This document shows positions 16,545 to 24,632 of a stretch of DNA of 64,000 bases, piece after piece. Position 1 is the first letter of the stretch. Each line of letters starts with the position of its first letter. Location of the stretch: assembly GCA_035253585.1 (NCBI GenBank), contig DATFBY010000110.1, positions 102,304 through 166,303 of the forward strand, in the 5' to 3' direction. Made by a program: the position numbers and the translations under genes. The notes beneath the pieces are model-generated. The model searched no databases. It had not been told where the DNA came from and worked only from the letters and a program-made list of their open reading frames with translations. Origin of the DNA: DATFBY01 sp035253585. GTDB taxonomy: Bacteria > Gemmatimonadota > Gemmatimonadetes > Gemmatimonadales > Gemmatimonadaceae.

Positions 16545-17003
16545 TCAAGGCGCGGGCCGTTCGCCCGCGCAGGGGACTCTCCACACCGCGACTTGCGCCG
16601 TCGGCGCCACCGCCCGGCCATCGGCCACGAACGCGGTGGCGGTGCCGCGAACGGTATCGCCAGGCGCCGCGAAGGACGGAAACCGTAAGCTCACGCCAGC
16701 CGGCCACCACGACGGGATGAGCACAAGGCGCTGCTCGCTACCAGCCGTGTCCACCATCGCCGATTCCCGGTTGCCATTCGCCACCGCGCCGCCGTGCGTC
16801 GTTCCGCTGGGCCGTGCCTGACGAACGTAGTCGCGCGTGCTGGAGTCGTGACCGGCGGTGAGCCAATCGAGCGGAGGGGTCCACGTGCCGAATGCGAAGC
16901 GGTAGCAGCCCGATGCACGCGGATCGTCGCCGTCCTGCGCCTGCGCGACTCCGAACGTACTCAGGAGCGCCATCCCGATCAGCAGTACGCGCGTCACCAA
17001 CAT
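16545..17003 (-). CDS. Exported protein, unknown function
   Basis: 152 residues with a signal peptide (MLVTRVLLIGMALLSTFGVAQAQ). The mature part begins with a Cys-containing GCYRFAFGTWTPPLDW, and a second Cys is near the end (WRVPCAGERP), so one disulfide is possible. The SGCYRF...GTW opening recurs in exported proteins of related soil bacteria, but I cannot name a family. Its ATG is nine bases after the TAG of the rhomboid gene, with the GTTAGGC element between them, so the two are likely co-transcribed. Confidence 0.65.
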   Translation of the reverse strand: MLVTRVLLIGMALLSTFGVAQAQDGDDPRASGCYRFAFGTWTPPLDWLTAGHDSSTRDYVRQARPSGTTHGGAVANGNRESAMVDTAGSEQRLVLIPSWWPAGVSLRFPSFAAPGDTVRGTATAFVADGRAVAPTAQVAVWRVPCAGERPAP

Positions 17004-17012
17004 AGCCGCCGC

Positions 17013-17771
17013 CTAACGAGAGCGCATTCGATGCAGGAACGCCCGCTCTTCCGACGTCAGGCTACTGGCGCCGTGTACCTTCATCTTCTCGCCGAGCCTG
17101 TCGAGCTCCTCGATGTTCAGCGGGTGCAAACCGTCACGGCGAATGAGCTCAGGGCGCAAGTCGTCGGTGAGCACGCCCGTCGGGCCACCGAACATCGCCT
17201 TATCCACCTTCTTCTTGAACTCGCGCTCCGGCGAGCGGTGCCCAATGTACTGAAGATACAGGTATGCCCCGAGGATCCCTCCGAGGTGCGCCCAGTGGGC
17301 GATGCCGCCGCCGAAACGGCCGAGTCCGTTGAAGACCGCGTAGAACGTGGTGAAGAGCAGAAGCAGCCGCGCCTCCACCGGTACGACCCCCCAGATGTAG
17401 ATCTTGTCGTGCGGCCAGAAGCGCGCGTACGCCATGAAGACACCGAAGACCGCGCCCGAGGCGCCGACGATCGGCGCGCGGTCGAGGAAGGACAGCGCCG
17501 CCGCGGTCAGACCGCTCAGGAAATAGAGCGTGATGAAGCGGCCGCTTCCCAACCTGCTCTCGACGCGCGGACCGAAAAAGTAGAGCGAGAGCATGTTGAA
17601 GATCAGATGCCACGGGCCCGCATGCGCGAACATGTAGGTGATGATGGTCCATGGCATGACGAAGATCGCGGGTGGCCAGAACTGCAGCCACTCGAGGGTT
17701 CGCGGGTTCACGAACGTCAGCGCGAAGACGGCGACGTTCGCGAAGAGAAGTCGGAGTACCCAGGGCGTCAT
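17013..17771 (-). CDS. Rhomboid-family intramembrane serine protease
   Basis: 252 residues. Cleaves membrane-protein substrates within the bilayer. Six membrane helices are followed by a soluble tail. The catalytic Ser is in VGASGAVFGVF (about 112-122) and the His in AHWAHLGGILGAYLYL; the family WHLIFNMLSLYFFG helix (L1/TM2) is also present. The C-terminal 80 residues, with ELIRRDGLHPLNIEELDRL, form an extra cytoplasmic domain seen in a subset of bacterial rhomboids. The stop TAG lies in the GTTAGGC element (17011-17017). Confidence 0.92.
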   Translation of the reverse strand: MTPWVLRLLFANVAVFALTFVNPRTLEWLQFWPPAIFVMPWTIITYMFAHAGPWHLIFNMLSLYFFGPRVESRLGSGRFITLYFLSGLTAAALSFLDRAPIVGASGAVFGVFMAYARFWPHDKIYIWGVVPVEARLLLLFTTFYAVFNGLGRFGGGIAHWAHLGGILGAYLYLQYIGHRSPEREFKKKVDKAMFGGPTGVLTDDLRPELIRRDGLHPLNIEELDRLGEKMKVHGASSLTSEERAFLHRMRSR

Positions 17772-17867
17772 CGAGCCTCAGCCGCGCGCCGACAGGAAAT
17801 CGAAGTCATTCCTCGCAACAAAGTGAAAGCGAAACGTGTCGTCAAGCCATCCGGGCGCGGCTACATT

Positions 17868-18572
17868 ATGCGCGCCATGCCCCGCCTGCTTCTCCCGCGC
17901 GCACTTCCCCCTCTCAGACGTATTGCGCGCTGGCTGGTGCTGACCATTGCTCTGTACTACACCGCCTGCTTCCTCGGGCTCATTTACCTGAGATTCTTTC
18001 CACCGCTCGTCACCATGGTGCAGATCCAGCGCGCTATCGAGTCGCCATTCGTGAAAGGGCCTTATTCGCACCGTTCGCGATGGGTCGACGTCGACTCGTT
18101 GCCGCGCCACGTGCCGCACGCCGTGATCGCCGCCGAGGACGGCCGCTTCTACGAGCACCGCGGCTTCGATTGGGAAGAGCTGGATGCCGCGCGACGTCAG
18201 GCGGAGCGGCGAAGACGTCCGCTGCGCGGCGCTTCGACGATCACACAGCAACTGGTGAAGAATCTTTTCCTCACCACACATCGCTCGTACGTGCGTAAGG
18301 GGATCGAGTACACACTGACGCCTCTGGCCGAGCTCATCCTTCCGAAGCGCCGCATCCTCGAGCTCTACTTGAACGTGGTCGAATGGGGACCTGGCGTCTA
18401 CGGAATAGACGCCGCCTCTCATTATCACTATCGCAGGCCGGCGCGTCGCCTCACCCGAGAGCAAGCCGCGCGACTGGCGGCGATTCTCCCGGCGCCGCGA
18501 CGGCGAGTGCCGAACCGCATGGCGGGATACGCGTCCGTGATCCAGTCGCGCATGCGAGCACGTGGTTGGTGA
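17868..18572 (+). CDS. mtgA: Monofunctional peptidoglycan glycosyltransferase
   Basis: 234 residues from ATG 17868 (ATG 17877 also possible). Polymerises lipid II into glycan strands at the inner membrane. One N-terminal membrane helix (LVLTIALYYTACFLGLIYL) is followed by a GT51 domain. The five motifs are visible: AAEDGRFYEHRGFDWEEL with the catalytic Glu, GASTITQQLVKNLFL, RKGIEYTLTPLAELIL, KRRILELYLNVVEWG and GIDAASHYHYRRPA. Length and lack of a transpeptidase domain match MtgA. It is divergent from the rhomboid gene. Confidence 0.95.
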   Translation: MRAMPRLLLPRALPPLRRIARWLVLTIALYYTACFLGLIYLRFFPPLVTMVQIQRAIESPFVKGPYSHRSRWVDVDSLPRHVPHAVIAAEDGRFYEHRGFDWEELDAARRQAERRRRPLRGASTITQQLVKNLFLTTHRSYVRKGIEYTLTPLAELILPKRRILELYLNVVEWGPGVYGIDAASHYHYRRPARRLTREQAARLAAILPAPRRRVPNRMAGYASVIQSRMRARGW

Positions 18573-18585
18573 GCCGGCGCGAGCG

Positions 18586-18816
18586 CTACGAGCCGCGCCA
18601 CCAACGCGGCTCGCGGCCGACCGCCGCCATGTAGATCGCCGTCGATCCGAGCGCCAGCGCTGGAAGACTTTCGAGCACGCCGATCCAGCCGTGCCTGACG
18701 ATGACGATGCTTCCGGCAGCGAGGATGGCCAGGCCGAGCACCGCGGCAATCGCACGGCCGACGGCACCGAAGCGCCGTGCGCCGCCATACTGTCGCGTCA
18801 TCGCGTGATGCGCCAT
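18586..18816 (-). CDS. Small two-helix membrane protein
   Basis: 76 residues. Two hydrophobic segments (AVGRAIAAVLGLAILAAGSIV and LESLPALALGSTAIYMAAVG) with a basic N-terminus and a WWRGS end. No family recognised. It lies between mtgA (convergent, stops 13 bases apart) and the DJ-1 gene on the same strand. Confidence 0.55.
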   Translation of the reverse strand: MAHHAMTRQYGGARRFGAVGRAIAAVLGLAILAAGSIVIVRHGWIGVLESLPALALGSTAIYMAAVGREPRWWRGS

Positions 18817-18834
18817 GCGAGCATCACACTGAGC

Positions 18835-19428
18835 TCAGTGGCTGGGCTGCGCAAAGGTGCCGTGCTTGAAGAGCCCGTACCAGGCGCTCAGGTCGTCTTC
18901 GGAGAACACGCGGAGCTCGGCAAAGATCTCGCGCGCGAAGTCGACAGCGCCAAGACCACTGGCGGTGATCACACCGTCATCTCGGGTGGCCAGATCCGTC
19001 ACGTAGCGAGCATCGCCGCCGTATCCGGGGACCATGCCGCTCAGGTATTCGGGCGCATTGCTGGTGTGCTTGCGATCGGCGAGCAATCCCGCACGCGCAA
19101 CCGCCAACGTCGCTCCACAGATCGCGGCGATCGGTACGCGCGCATCGCGACAGGCGTGGAGCACGCGCTCCAGCGTTTGGCGAGGGTAATCTCCTTCCCA
19201 CATGTCGCCGCCGGGAAGGAGAAAGAGCTTCGCATCGTCGACATCGACATCTTCGAGCGTGCCTGACGGCTCGACACGCATCCCACCCATCGAGATCACT
19301 GCCGACCGATCGAAGCCGACCGTCGCTACCTCGTATCCGCCCGAGCGCCGCAGCTCGGCGAGCGCGTGCGCGGGCTCCCAGTCGGCAAACCCGTTGAACA
19401 CGAGCGCGAAGATCTTCCCGTCAGGCAT
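18835..19428 (-). CDS. DJ-1/PfpI-family protein
   Basis: 197 residues. The class-I glutamine-amidotransferase-like fold shows ALVFNGFADWEPAHALAEL at the start, FLLPGGDMWEG, and the nucleophile elbow IAAICGATLAVARAGLL with the reactive Cys near residue 104. SNAPEYL and VITASGLGAVDFAREIF complete the pattern. Members act as glyoxalases, chaperones or proteases; this one is closest to the small PfpI-like cytoplasmic enzymes. It is monocistronic, with a strong hairpin at 19436-19475 just upstream. Confidence 0.88.
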   Translation of the reverse strand: MPDGKIFALVFNGFADWEPAHALAELRRSGGYEVATVGFDRSAVISMGGMRVEPSGTLEDVDVDDAKLFLLPGGDMWEGDYPRQTLERVLHACRDARVPIAAICGATLAVARAGLLADRKHTSNAPEYLSGMVPGYGGDARYVTDLATRDDGVITASGLGAVDFAREIFAELRVFSEDDLSAWYGLFKHGTFAQPSH

Positions 19429-19435
19429 CGCGGCA

Positions 19436-19475
19436 TCGGGACTCGGCCCGAGTCGCCATGCGGGCCGAGTCCCGA
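19436..19475. terminator. 15-bp hairpin between two minus-strand genes
   Basis: A perfect 15-bp stem (19436-19450 with 19461-19475) with a 10-base loop lies in the 50 bases between the stop at 19479 and the start at 19428. It has no T-run on either strand. It could terminate the upstream gene or shape the 5' leader of the DJ-1 mRNA. Confidence 0.6.
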
Positions 19476-19478
19476 CTC

Positions 19479-19727
19479 CTACCGAGACTTCTTCGAGGGC
19501 GCGCGGCCGGTCTTCTTGACCTTGCGCAGCCAGCTCGACGCCGCGTCTAACGCCTTGCGCTTCCCGCCATACCCCGCATCACCAAAGAACGCCGTGTGAC
19601 GCGGACGCCACCCCTTGTTGGTCTTGTGGTAGCCCACGCGCACGACGTAGCCGTGCGTGCGTGTGCTCTCTTGATCGACTCGAACGATGCCGGGAGCGAG
19701 ACTCCCGTTGGCGCGCGGTGGGGACAT
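19479..19727 (-). CDS. Small basic protein, possibly AP2-like
   Basis: 82 residues, strongly basic at both ends. The middle (GIVRVDQESTRTHGYVVRVGY then GWRPRHTAFFGDAGYGGKRKALDAAS) has the strand-strand-strand-helix layout and the Phe-x-x-(A/G)-(G/Y)...A-L-x-A-A ending of AP2-like DNA-binding domains. The tail RKVKKTGRAPSKKSR would suit DNA binding. The AP2 assignment is a resemblance only. The 230 bases upstream (19728-19958) hold no gene I can support, only variant GTYAGGC words. Confidence 0.5.
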   Translation of the reverse strand: MSPPRANGSLAPGIVRVDQESTRTHGYVVRVGYHKTNKGWRPRHTAFFGDAGYGGKRKALDAASSWLRKVKKTGRAPSKKSR

Positions 19728-19958
19728 AGTGGTCTCGGTCGAAACGGTGCGCGATGAATCGCGGACAGGGTGTCCACGACGATTAGAAGATGCTAATGAA
19801 CCCAGGCCCCGAGTGCTAGAGGACGGATGGGAGCGTCTGCCTCACCAGCCCAATCCTCGACTAATTAGGCAGCAAAGTGTCGTCAGTCAGGCGCCGTGGC
19901 TACCCTCCTTCGCCAGCACTCGTCCGCGCACCGCTCTCACCGCACATCGAGCGCCTGC

Positions 19959-20480
19959 CTAACGGGGCGCCAACCGGTGCAGCAACAGCGTCGTGTCCGG
20001 ATCGGGTTGCAGCGACAGCGTGTCGACTTCGTACTCGCCAGGCGCGAGCTCGATGCGCAACGCCTTGGGCGGAAGATCCGTTCCAGAGTGCGCCGCGTCG
20101 AAGAGCACGAGCGCACTTCGCACCGGCATCACCATGCTCGACCCTCGCGGTAATCCGCCCTTTGCGCCTTGCCGCACCGCACGCTCGGCCACCGCCTGGT
20201 CGGCCGCGCTCGACAATCGCACCAGCACGCCGCCCGAGCCGCTGGCATCGGGCATCCATGCGGTCGAGATCGGCTCGTCGCCCAACACCAAGCCAAAGCC
20301 ACTCCCGACGCGTATGCGCTCGAGTGGCTGGCGCGTTGCGCAGGCGCGCTCGTAATCCGTGGCGCCGCTCATGGGCCCATCAGCGCCGTGCCACGACTCC
20401 AGTAGATCCTCCGACAGGAGCAGGAGTGGTCCTCCATTCGACTCCAACCACTCGAGCGAGCTGTTATCGCGGGCATCCAT
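19959..20480 (-). CDS. Imm21-like immunity-family protein
   Basis: 173 residues. The opening LEWLESNGGPLLLLSEDLLESW, then TDYERACATR, FGLVLGDEPISTAWMP and a LVRLSSAAD stretch match the Imm21 family of polymorphic-toxin immunity proteins. Such proteins normally neutralise a toxin encoded just upstream, but here the neighbours are a small membrane-protein pair and a DNA-binding-like protein, with no toxin. It is either an orphan immunity gene or a domesticated relative. Its TAG stop lies inside a GTTAGGC element (19957-19963). Confidence 0.68.
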   Translation of the reverse strand: MDARDNSSLEWLESNGGPLLLLSEDLLESWHGADGPMSGATDYERACATRQPLERIRVGSGFGLVLGDEPISTAWMPDASGSGGVLVRLSSAADQAVAERAVRQGAKGGLPRGSSMVMPVRSALVLFDAAHSGTDLPPKALRIELAPGEYEVDTLSLQPDPDTTLLLHRLAPR

Positions 20481-20588
20481 GCCAGTCGTCTCCGGACCGA
20501 TGAAGCGCTCAAGCGCGGATAATGTGCGTTCGCGGCGCGGCGCGCCAGCGCCTGCCGATTGTAGCGGACTCGTTAGGCGGGCTGGCCC

Positions 20589-20801
20589 TCAGCGCGGCGT
20601 CTCATCTCGCGAGCGCAGCGCCGCTCGAACGTTCATGCCGCCGCGCAGCAGGAAAAAGGCCGCGAAAGCCACGTCGAGCCAGCGAGCAGTCGTTACAGGT
20701 GTTCCAGGCGGGAACAACGGCCGCGACAAGAGAAAGATCGCGAGGCCGATCATGAAAACGCCGATGATCAAACCGATCACGTGCCTTGTCGAAAGCGCCA
20801 T
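20589..20801 (-). CDS. Small two-helix membrane protein
   Basis: 70 residues with two hydrophobic helices (HVIGLIIGVFMIGLAIFLL and LDVAFAAFFLLRGGMNV) and a charged tail. Its ATG follows the stop of the 21206 gene by three bases, so they form an operon. A GTTAGGC element (20572-20578) lies about ten bases after its TGA. Family not recognised. Confidence 0.6.
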   Translation of the reverse strand: MALSTRHVIGLIIGVFMIGLAIFLLSRPLFPPGTPVTTARWLDVAFAAFFLLRGGMNVRAALRSRDETPR

Positions 20802-20804
20802 CCC

Positions 20805-21206
20805 CTACCTCCGATCCAGTCGCATTCGGACGTACACGGCCGCCAGCGCCAGAAAAGACGAAAAAGCTATCGCGCCGAATATGGCGCCGCGCCACGTTCG
20901 CGCCGGCACCTCGCCGGTACGCAGGGAGAGCGGCAGAGCCAGGCAGAACAACACCGCGGCCACCGCCGAGGCAATGAGCCAACGCAGCGACCGACGCTCG
21001 CCTCGCCACACGGCGAGCGCGGCCGCTCCCGTCGTAATGCCGAGCGTGATCCCCGCGGCCGCCAACACGCGCCAGTCAACGGTCACCTGACGACGAGTCA
21101 TGACCAAGAATGCCAGCGTGAAGCCGGACAGCGCGTACCAGCACAACAGACTGGCCAGCACTCGGAAGCCCAGTGGTATGGTCGATGGCGCACTTCGCTC
21201 GGCCAT
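20805..21206 (-). CDS. Four-helix membrane protein
   Basis: 133 residues with four membrane segments (VLASLLCWYALSGFTLAFLV, VLAAAGITLGITTGAAALAV, LIASAVAAVLFCLALPLSL, AIFGAIAFSSFLALAAVYV). No motif of known function is seen. A GTTAGGC element lies 10 bases before its ATG, downstream of the YdeI-like gene, suggesting one transcript from about 21844 to 20589. Confidence 0.62.
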   Translation of the reverse strand: MAERSAPSTIPLGFRVLASLLCWYALSGFTLAFLVMTRRQVTVDWRVLAAAGITLGITTGAAALAVWRGERRSLRWLIASAVAAVLFCLALPLSLRTGEVPARTWRGAIFGAIAFSSFLALAAVYVRMRLDRR

Positions 21207-21238
21207 CTCGGCTGCTGCCTAACGAGTCGCCCGAGCCA

Positions 21239-21844
21239 CTACTTGCGCTCGTACTTCCAATTGCGCGTCTTCCCCTCCGACATCCACGCGATCGCCGTCT
21301 CCAGGCGCCGCTGCCGGGTCTCCGCTCCCTTTGCCTCGGTTACCCACGTCAGGTACTCGCGCTTGTTGCTCGGGCTGAAAGCATTGAAGGTGCTGTAGGC
21401 GCGCTTGTTCTTCTTGAGCGCGGCGGCGAAGTCGGGCGGGACCTTCAGATCCGATTTTGACGTTTTCGCCTTCGTTTCGCGCGGCACCTTCACGCCTTCG
21501 TCGTTCAGCCGCGCCGCTTTCTTTACGTAGGCGACCAACACTCTTCGAGGCGGAAGATCAGAAAGCTTCGTGATCCGGCCGAACTGTCCCGCCGCCTCCG
21601 CGCTTTTTTCCGGGCGATCGAGAACGAGCGAGCTCTTCCAGAAGCCGAAGGCGCAATGCTCCTTGAAGGCCGCCATGGTGCAGAGCATTCCCTTGTAGTT
21701 GAACGTCGGGACGCTCCACTTGATCACTTCCTCGACCTCGGGACATCCCTCGTGCACGACGCCGCGGAGATGCTCGAGGATCGGCTTGGCGAAGTCGGCG
21801 GACTTGGCGATGTAGGCGTCGACGCGAGGATCTCGCTTCCCCAT
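21239..21844 (-). CDS. YdeI/OmdA-family protein with DUF1801
   Basis: 201 residues from ATG 21844. Residues 1-125 are a DUF1801 fold (DPRVDAYIAKSADFAKPILEHLR, then WSVPTFNYKGMLCTMAAFKEHCAFGFWK). The last 70 residues are the OmdA part: VPPDFAAALKKNKRAYSTFNAFSPSNKREYLTWVTEAKG and a basic end. E. coli YdeI-type proteins have been linked to resistance to cationic peptides; the biochemical role is unknown. The longer upstream frame is not supported. Confidence 0.85.
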   Translation of the reverse strand: MGKRDPRVDAYIAKSADFAKPILEHLRGVVHEGCPEVEEVIKWSVPTFNYKGMLCTMAAFKEHCAFGFWKSSLVLDRPEKSAEAAGQFGRITKLSDLPPRRVLVAYVKKAARLNDEGVKVPRETKAKTSKSDLKVPPDFAAALKKNKRAYSTFNAFSPSNKREYLTWVTEAKGAETRQRRLETAIAWMSEGKTRNWKYERK

Positions 21845-21900
21845 GAGCTGCTCGGCGGAGTGGACGTGAGACGCGAATGTGTAGATCGAGAAAGCGAGGT

Positions 21901-22122
21901 TCAAGCCGGGCGCCGAACCACGACGTAGAGCGCGAGCAGAATGCCGCCCAGCACGATCGCGCCCGTTCCGAGGAGTCCGATCGGCACGCTGTGTACGTGC
22001 GGTGATCGCGGGTCGCCGGCGCGCATCGACGCGGCAAGCGCCCAACCTCCGCAGAGCACTAGCGTCGCGCCGCTGGCTACCAATGCGATGCGGACCCAAC
22101 GTGCATACGGCGCCGACGTCAT
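21901..22122 (-). CDS. Small two-helix membrane protein
   Basis: 73 residues, two hydrophobic segments (VRIALVASGATLVLCGGWALA and IGLLGTGAIVLGGILLALYVV). Its ATG overlaps the TGA of the 22556 gene by four bases (ATGA), so both are translated from one mRNA. Family not recognised. Confidence 0.6.
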   Translation of the reverse strand: MTSAPYARWVRIALVASGATLVLCGGWALAASMRAGDPRSPHVHSVPIGLLGTGAIVLGGILLALYVVVRRPA

Positions 22123-22556
22123 GCGGAGCGACTCTCCTTGTGCGCCGGAAGGCCGGTTCGCTCGAGGCTCTGCTCGTCCTCAGGCCCGAGATGCAGCGTC
22201 CCTTCTCGCTCCTGCGATACCACCGAGAGGAAGACGCGGCCGCCGCGATACACCACCGGATTCTCGAGCGCGCCGATGGCGGGCGCGTACGTGAACAACC
22301 CTTCGGCGAGCAGCTCCCGAAGCGCGGCGATCGATTCGCCGGTCAAAGCCCACCGGTCACCAGCGCTGGCGATACGACGCCGGAATGGAGCGAGGATGGC
22401 ATCGACTTTCGCCCAGAGCGTCTCAGGCAGATACGGCGGACCCAGGAAAGCCAAGCCGAACTCATCCGCGCCGCGGCTTCGGCACCATTCGAGAAGGTGC
22501 CAGCTGGACGCGGCGGAATAGTCTTCGGCGCGGACGAACAGCGTGGCAACAGTCAT
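22119..22556 (-). CDS. Conserved-looking cytoplasmic protein, unknown function
   Basis: 145 residues with mixed alpha/beta character and no signal peptide. FGLAFLGPPYLPETLW, RWALTGESIAALRELLAEGLF and YRGGRVFLSVVSQEREGTLHL are the most structured parts. I do not recognise it. Coupling to the small membrane protein (four-base overlap) suggests the two work together. Confidence 0.6.
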   Translation of the reverse strand: MTVATLFVRAEDYSAASSWHLLEWCRSRGADEFGLAFLGPPYLPETLWAKVDAILAPFRRRIASAGDRWALTGESIAALRELLAEGLFTYAPAIGALENPVVYRGGRVFLSVVSQEREGTLHLGPEDEQSLERTGLPAHKESRSA

Positions 22557-22582
22557 TGCTTCAGGAAGTCGGACTCATCGCG

Positions 22583-23173
22583 CTACGGAGAGGCGATCGC
22601 GCGCGACATTCGGCAAACGGGAAGCGTCACACCGTCGGGCAAGTCGACGTCGAACCGTTCTTCGACGATGAAGCCAAGGGCGGCGTAGAGGGGCTCGCCA
22701 GGCAATGTGGCGACCAGCTCGAATGCGCGGAAGCCGTGGCGAGCGGCGGCGCGCTCGCACTCCTCGAAGAGCAGACGTGCCAACCCGCGCCGCGCCCATT
22801 GTGGATGCACGAAGAACGCGCGGATGCGAGCGGGCGACACTCGCGGATCCAGCAATGTGTCGCGCCCGTCCGCGGTTGATTTCATCTGGTCGCCACCGAA
22901 CAGTGTGCGTCGACGGCTCCAGCCGCCGGCGCCCACCAGCACGCCGTGCTGCTCCATGACGTAGTAGCTACCGTCGGCAATGAGCTGGGTATCGACGCCG
23001 AACACGTACCGTGTCGCGCTGACGATCTGCTCGGGCGTGTAATAGCCGGCGCTGAGCTCGGCCACCGACCGCTCGATCAGCGACGTCAGCGCGGCGACAT
23101 CGTCAGGCACCGCACGGCGCATCGCAACCGTACCCGGGGTGGCAACGCCGGCGTCCCTGGGAGAAGGCGTCAC
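22583..23173 (-). CDS. GNAT-family N-acetyltransferase
   Basis: 196 residues from a GTG at 23173 that overlaps the TGA of the 23562 gene (GTGA). Transfers acetyl from acetyl-CoA to an unknown amine. The acetyl-CoA loop is IRAFFVHPQWARRGLARLLFEECE, matching the (Q/R)-x-x-G-x-(G/A) motif, with ELVATLPGEPLYAALGFIVEE as the last strand and helix. Translation may instead begin at the ATG coding for MRRAVPDDV (23122). Confidence 0.85.
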   Translation of the reverse strand: MTPSPRDAGVATPGTVAMRRAVPDDVAALTSLIERSVAELSAGYYTPEQIVSATRYVFGVDTQLIADGSYYVMEQHGVLVGAGGWSRRRTLFGGDQMKSTADGRDTLLDPRVSPARIRAFFVHPQWARRGLARLLFEECERAAARHGFRAFELVATLPGEPLYAALGFIVEERFDVDLPDGVTLPVCRMSRAIASP

Positions 23174-23562
23174 GGCTGACGCGCCGCCACATCCGGTGTC
23201 GTGACGCGGCGAAGGTGCCACGCACTCAGTAAAGCGATGCCGAGCACCGCCGCCGCGCCGGTCAGCAAGCCGGAGCGCTCCTCGGTAGGCAGCGAAAACA
23301 TCGGACCGAGGCTCACGATCATCGCCGAGGTCGTAATGCCGTAGCCGAGCGCGGTGAGAGCCGACCAGCGCTTCATCTTCCAGGCGCCAACGGCAGTTGC
23401 CGCGGCCAACAGCAAGTTGATGCTTTGCATGACGTTCAATAGTGGCGGCTCCCTTTCGATGTCGAGCAGGGCCTTCACCACTTCGATCGCATCGGCGATT
23501 GTAATCAGTCCGAACATCCCAACGAGCAGGAGCGTGATCGCGCGGCGATAGGCGGGCTTCAT
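23170..23562 (-). CDS. Four-helix membrane protein
   Basis: 130 residues with four membrane helices (AITLLLVGMFGLITIADAIEV, MQSINLLLAAATAVGAWKM, ALTALGYGITTSAMIVSLG, LTGAAAVLGIALLSAWHL). Coupled to the GNAT gene by a four-base overlap. No recognised family. Confidence 0.65.
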   Translation of the reverse strand: MKPAYRRAITLLLVGMFGLITIADAIEVVKALLDIEREPPLLNVMQSINLLLAAATAVGAWKMKRWSALTALGYGITTSAMIVSLGPMFSLPTEERSGLLTGAAAVLGIALLSAWHLRRVTTPDVAARQP

Positions 23563-23583
23563 GACGAGCGATGGGCGTTGCTG

Positions 23584-23859
23584 CTAGCGAAGGAACCGCC
23601 GCGCGAGCTGCTCCAAGCGCTCATCCTGCTCGGCGATGGCGCGCTCGAGAATTCGCTGGACGTACGGGTGAAGCTTCGGCTCGCCCCAATAGTAGCCCGT
23701 GGCCGCTTCCCCGCTCCCGGTCGCACCCATGCGCGCCGCTTCCAGCAGCGCCTCGGCCGCCGCCGCGTCGAAACCAGGATCGCTGCGGGATGGGAGGTTG
23801 AACCGGATCGCGGGATCACCCCAGCCGCCCGCGTCCTCGTTCACGAAAGCACGTGACAT
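23584..23859 (-). CDS. Small cytoplasmic protein, unknown function
   Basis: 91 residues. It opens with MSRAFVNED, which resembles the N-terminal tip of some GreA/GreB-like factors, but the rest (a helical AAAAEALLEAARMG, then PYVQRILERAIAEQDERLEQL) does not contain a Gre fold. No function can be named. It stands between the membrane-protein gene and the VOC gene, all on the minus strand. Confidence 0.55.
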   Translation of the reverse strand: MSRAFVNEDAGGWGDPAIRFNLPSRSDPGFDAAAAEALLEAARMGATGSGEAATGYYWGEPKLHPYVQRILERAIAEQDERLEQLARRFLR

Positions 23860-23895
23860 CGCGTCTACCCTACCTGACCGGCCCTCGGCTACTCG

Positions 23896-24336
23896 TTAGG
23901 CACCTTGGACATCGTGTTGCGCCGCAAGCCGGTCGAGCGGCGTCGGTAGCTCGTACCAGATTTCCACCTCGTAGCCGTCCGGATCCCTGCAGAACACGTA
24001 CGGCTCGCCGGGAACGAACTCGCCATGCTCCCGGATGGTCCCACCCGCGTCGCGGATCGCATCCAGCGCGGCACCGATGTCATCCGGAGCGCGAAGACGA
24101 AACCCGAAATGGGCGATCCCCCCGCTCCGCCCGATGCTCCTCCCACCCTGCTCGAACACGAGTACATCGTAGCTGCCGGGCGTCTGCGCCTGGATGAAGC
24201 CGTCGCTACGATGCACGACTTCGACGCCGAACACGCGCTGGTAGAAGGCGAGTGAGCGTTCCACGTCGCGCACCGACAAGGCAACGTGCGTCAGACCGTA
24301 GGTACGAACCACCTTGGCTCCTTGCGCAGGACTCAC
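23896..24336 (-). CDS. VOC-superfamily (glyoxalase-like) protein
   Basis: 146 residues from a GTG overlapping the upstream TGA (GTGA). Two beta-alpha-beta-beta-beta units: GLTHVALSVRDVERSLAFYQRVFGVE and IAHFGFRLRAPDDIGAALDAI, ending in YVFCRDPDGYEVEIWYE with the metal-site Glu. The first His (THVAL), second-unit His (AHFGF) and Glu fit a metal-dependent enzyme such as a fosfomycin-resistance or glyoxalase relative. Its stop TAA is embedded in the element as GCC-TAA-CGA-GT. Confidence 0.85.
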   Translation of the reverse strand: MSPAQGAKVVRTYGLTHVALSVRDVERSLAFYQRVFGVEVVHRSDGFIQAQTPGSYDVLVFEQGGRSIGRSGGIAHFGFRLRAPDDIGAALDAIRDAGGTIREHGEFVPGEPYVFCRDPDGYEVEIWYELPTPLDRLAAQHDVQGA

Positions 24337-24632
24337 GACGTGGGAGGCGCGGTCCTCGGCGTTTCAGCCAACTCGAGCAGCTCGTCGTCGAACCGGCGTC
24401 GCTGCCACGCCGCGGCCTGCTCGGCGCTCGCCGGCGCAAACGTGAGCGCGAGGTCCTCGTGGCCATCGGCCAGTCGCACCACCTCGACGTCGTGCACGCG
24501 CGCCGAAAAGTTCTCGGGTGCACTCACGTACTGACCGATGTGCGCCACGCCGTCGACCAGCTCTCCGTGCACGACGAGAAGGTGTCGATTCTCCTGGTAG
24601 AAGCTTCCCGTCGCGCGGAACTTCCCGCTCAC
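24333..24632 (-). CDS. Small beta-barrel-like protein, unknown function
   Basis: 99 residues from a GTG coupled to the upstream gene (GTGA). Residues 1-70 read like a small beta barrel (FRATGSFYQENRHLLVVHGEL, GVAHIGQYVSAPENFSA, VEVVRLADGHEDLALTF), reminiscent of translation-factor domain 2, with no GTPase domain. The C-terminal 25 residues are helical. Function unknown; the tight coupling to VOC and the CC-motif gene suggests one unit. Confidence 0.55.
   Translation of the reverse strand: MSGKFRATGSFYQENRHLLVVHGELVDGVAHIGQYVSAPENFSARVHDVEVVRLADGHEDLALTFAPASAEQAAAWQRRRFDDELLELAETPRTAPPTS

Noticed and set aside
16794..17867. Long upstream extension of the mtgA frame
   Set aside because: The frame runs antisense through the exported-protein and rhomboid genes. 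MtgA homology and a membrane anchor start only after 17868.
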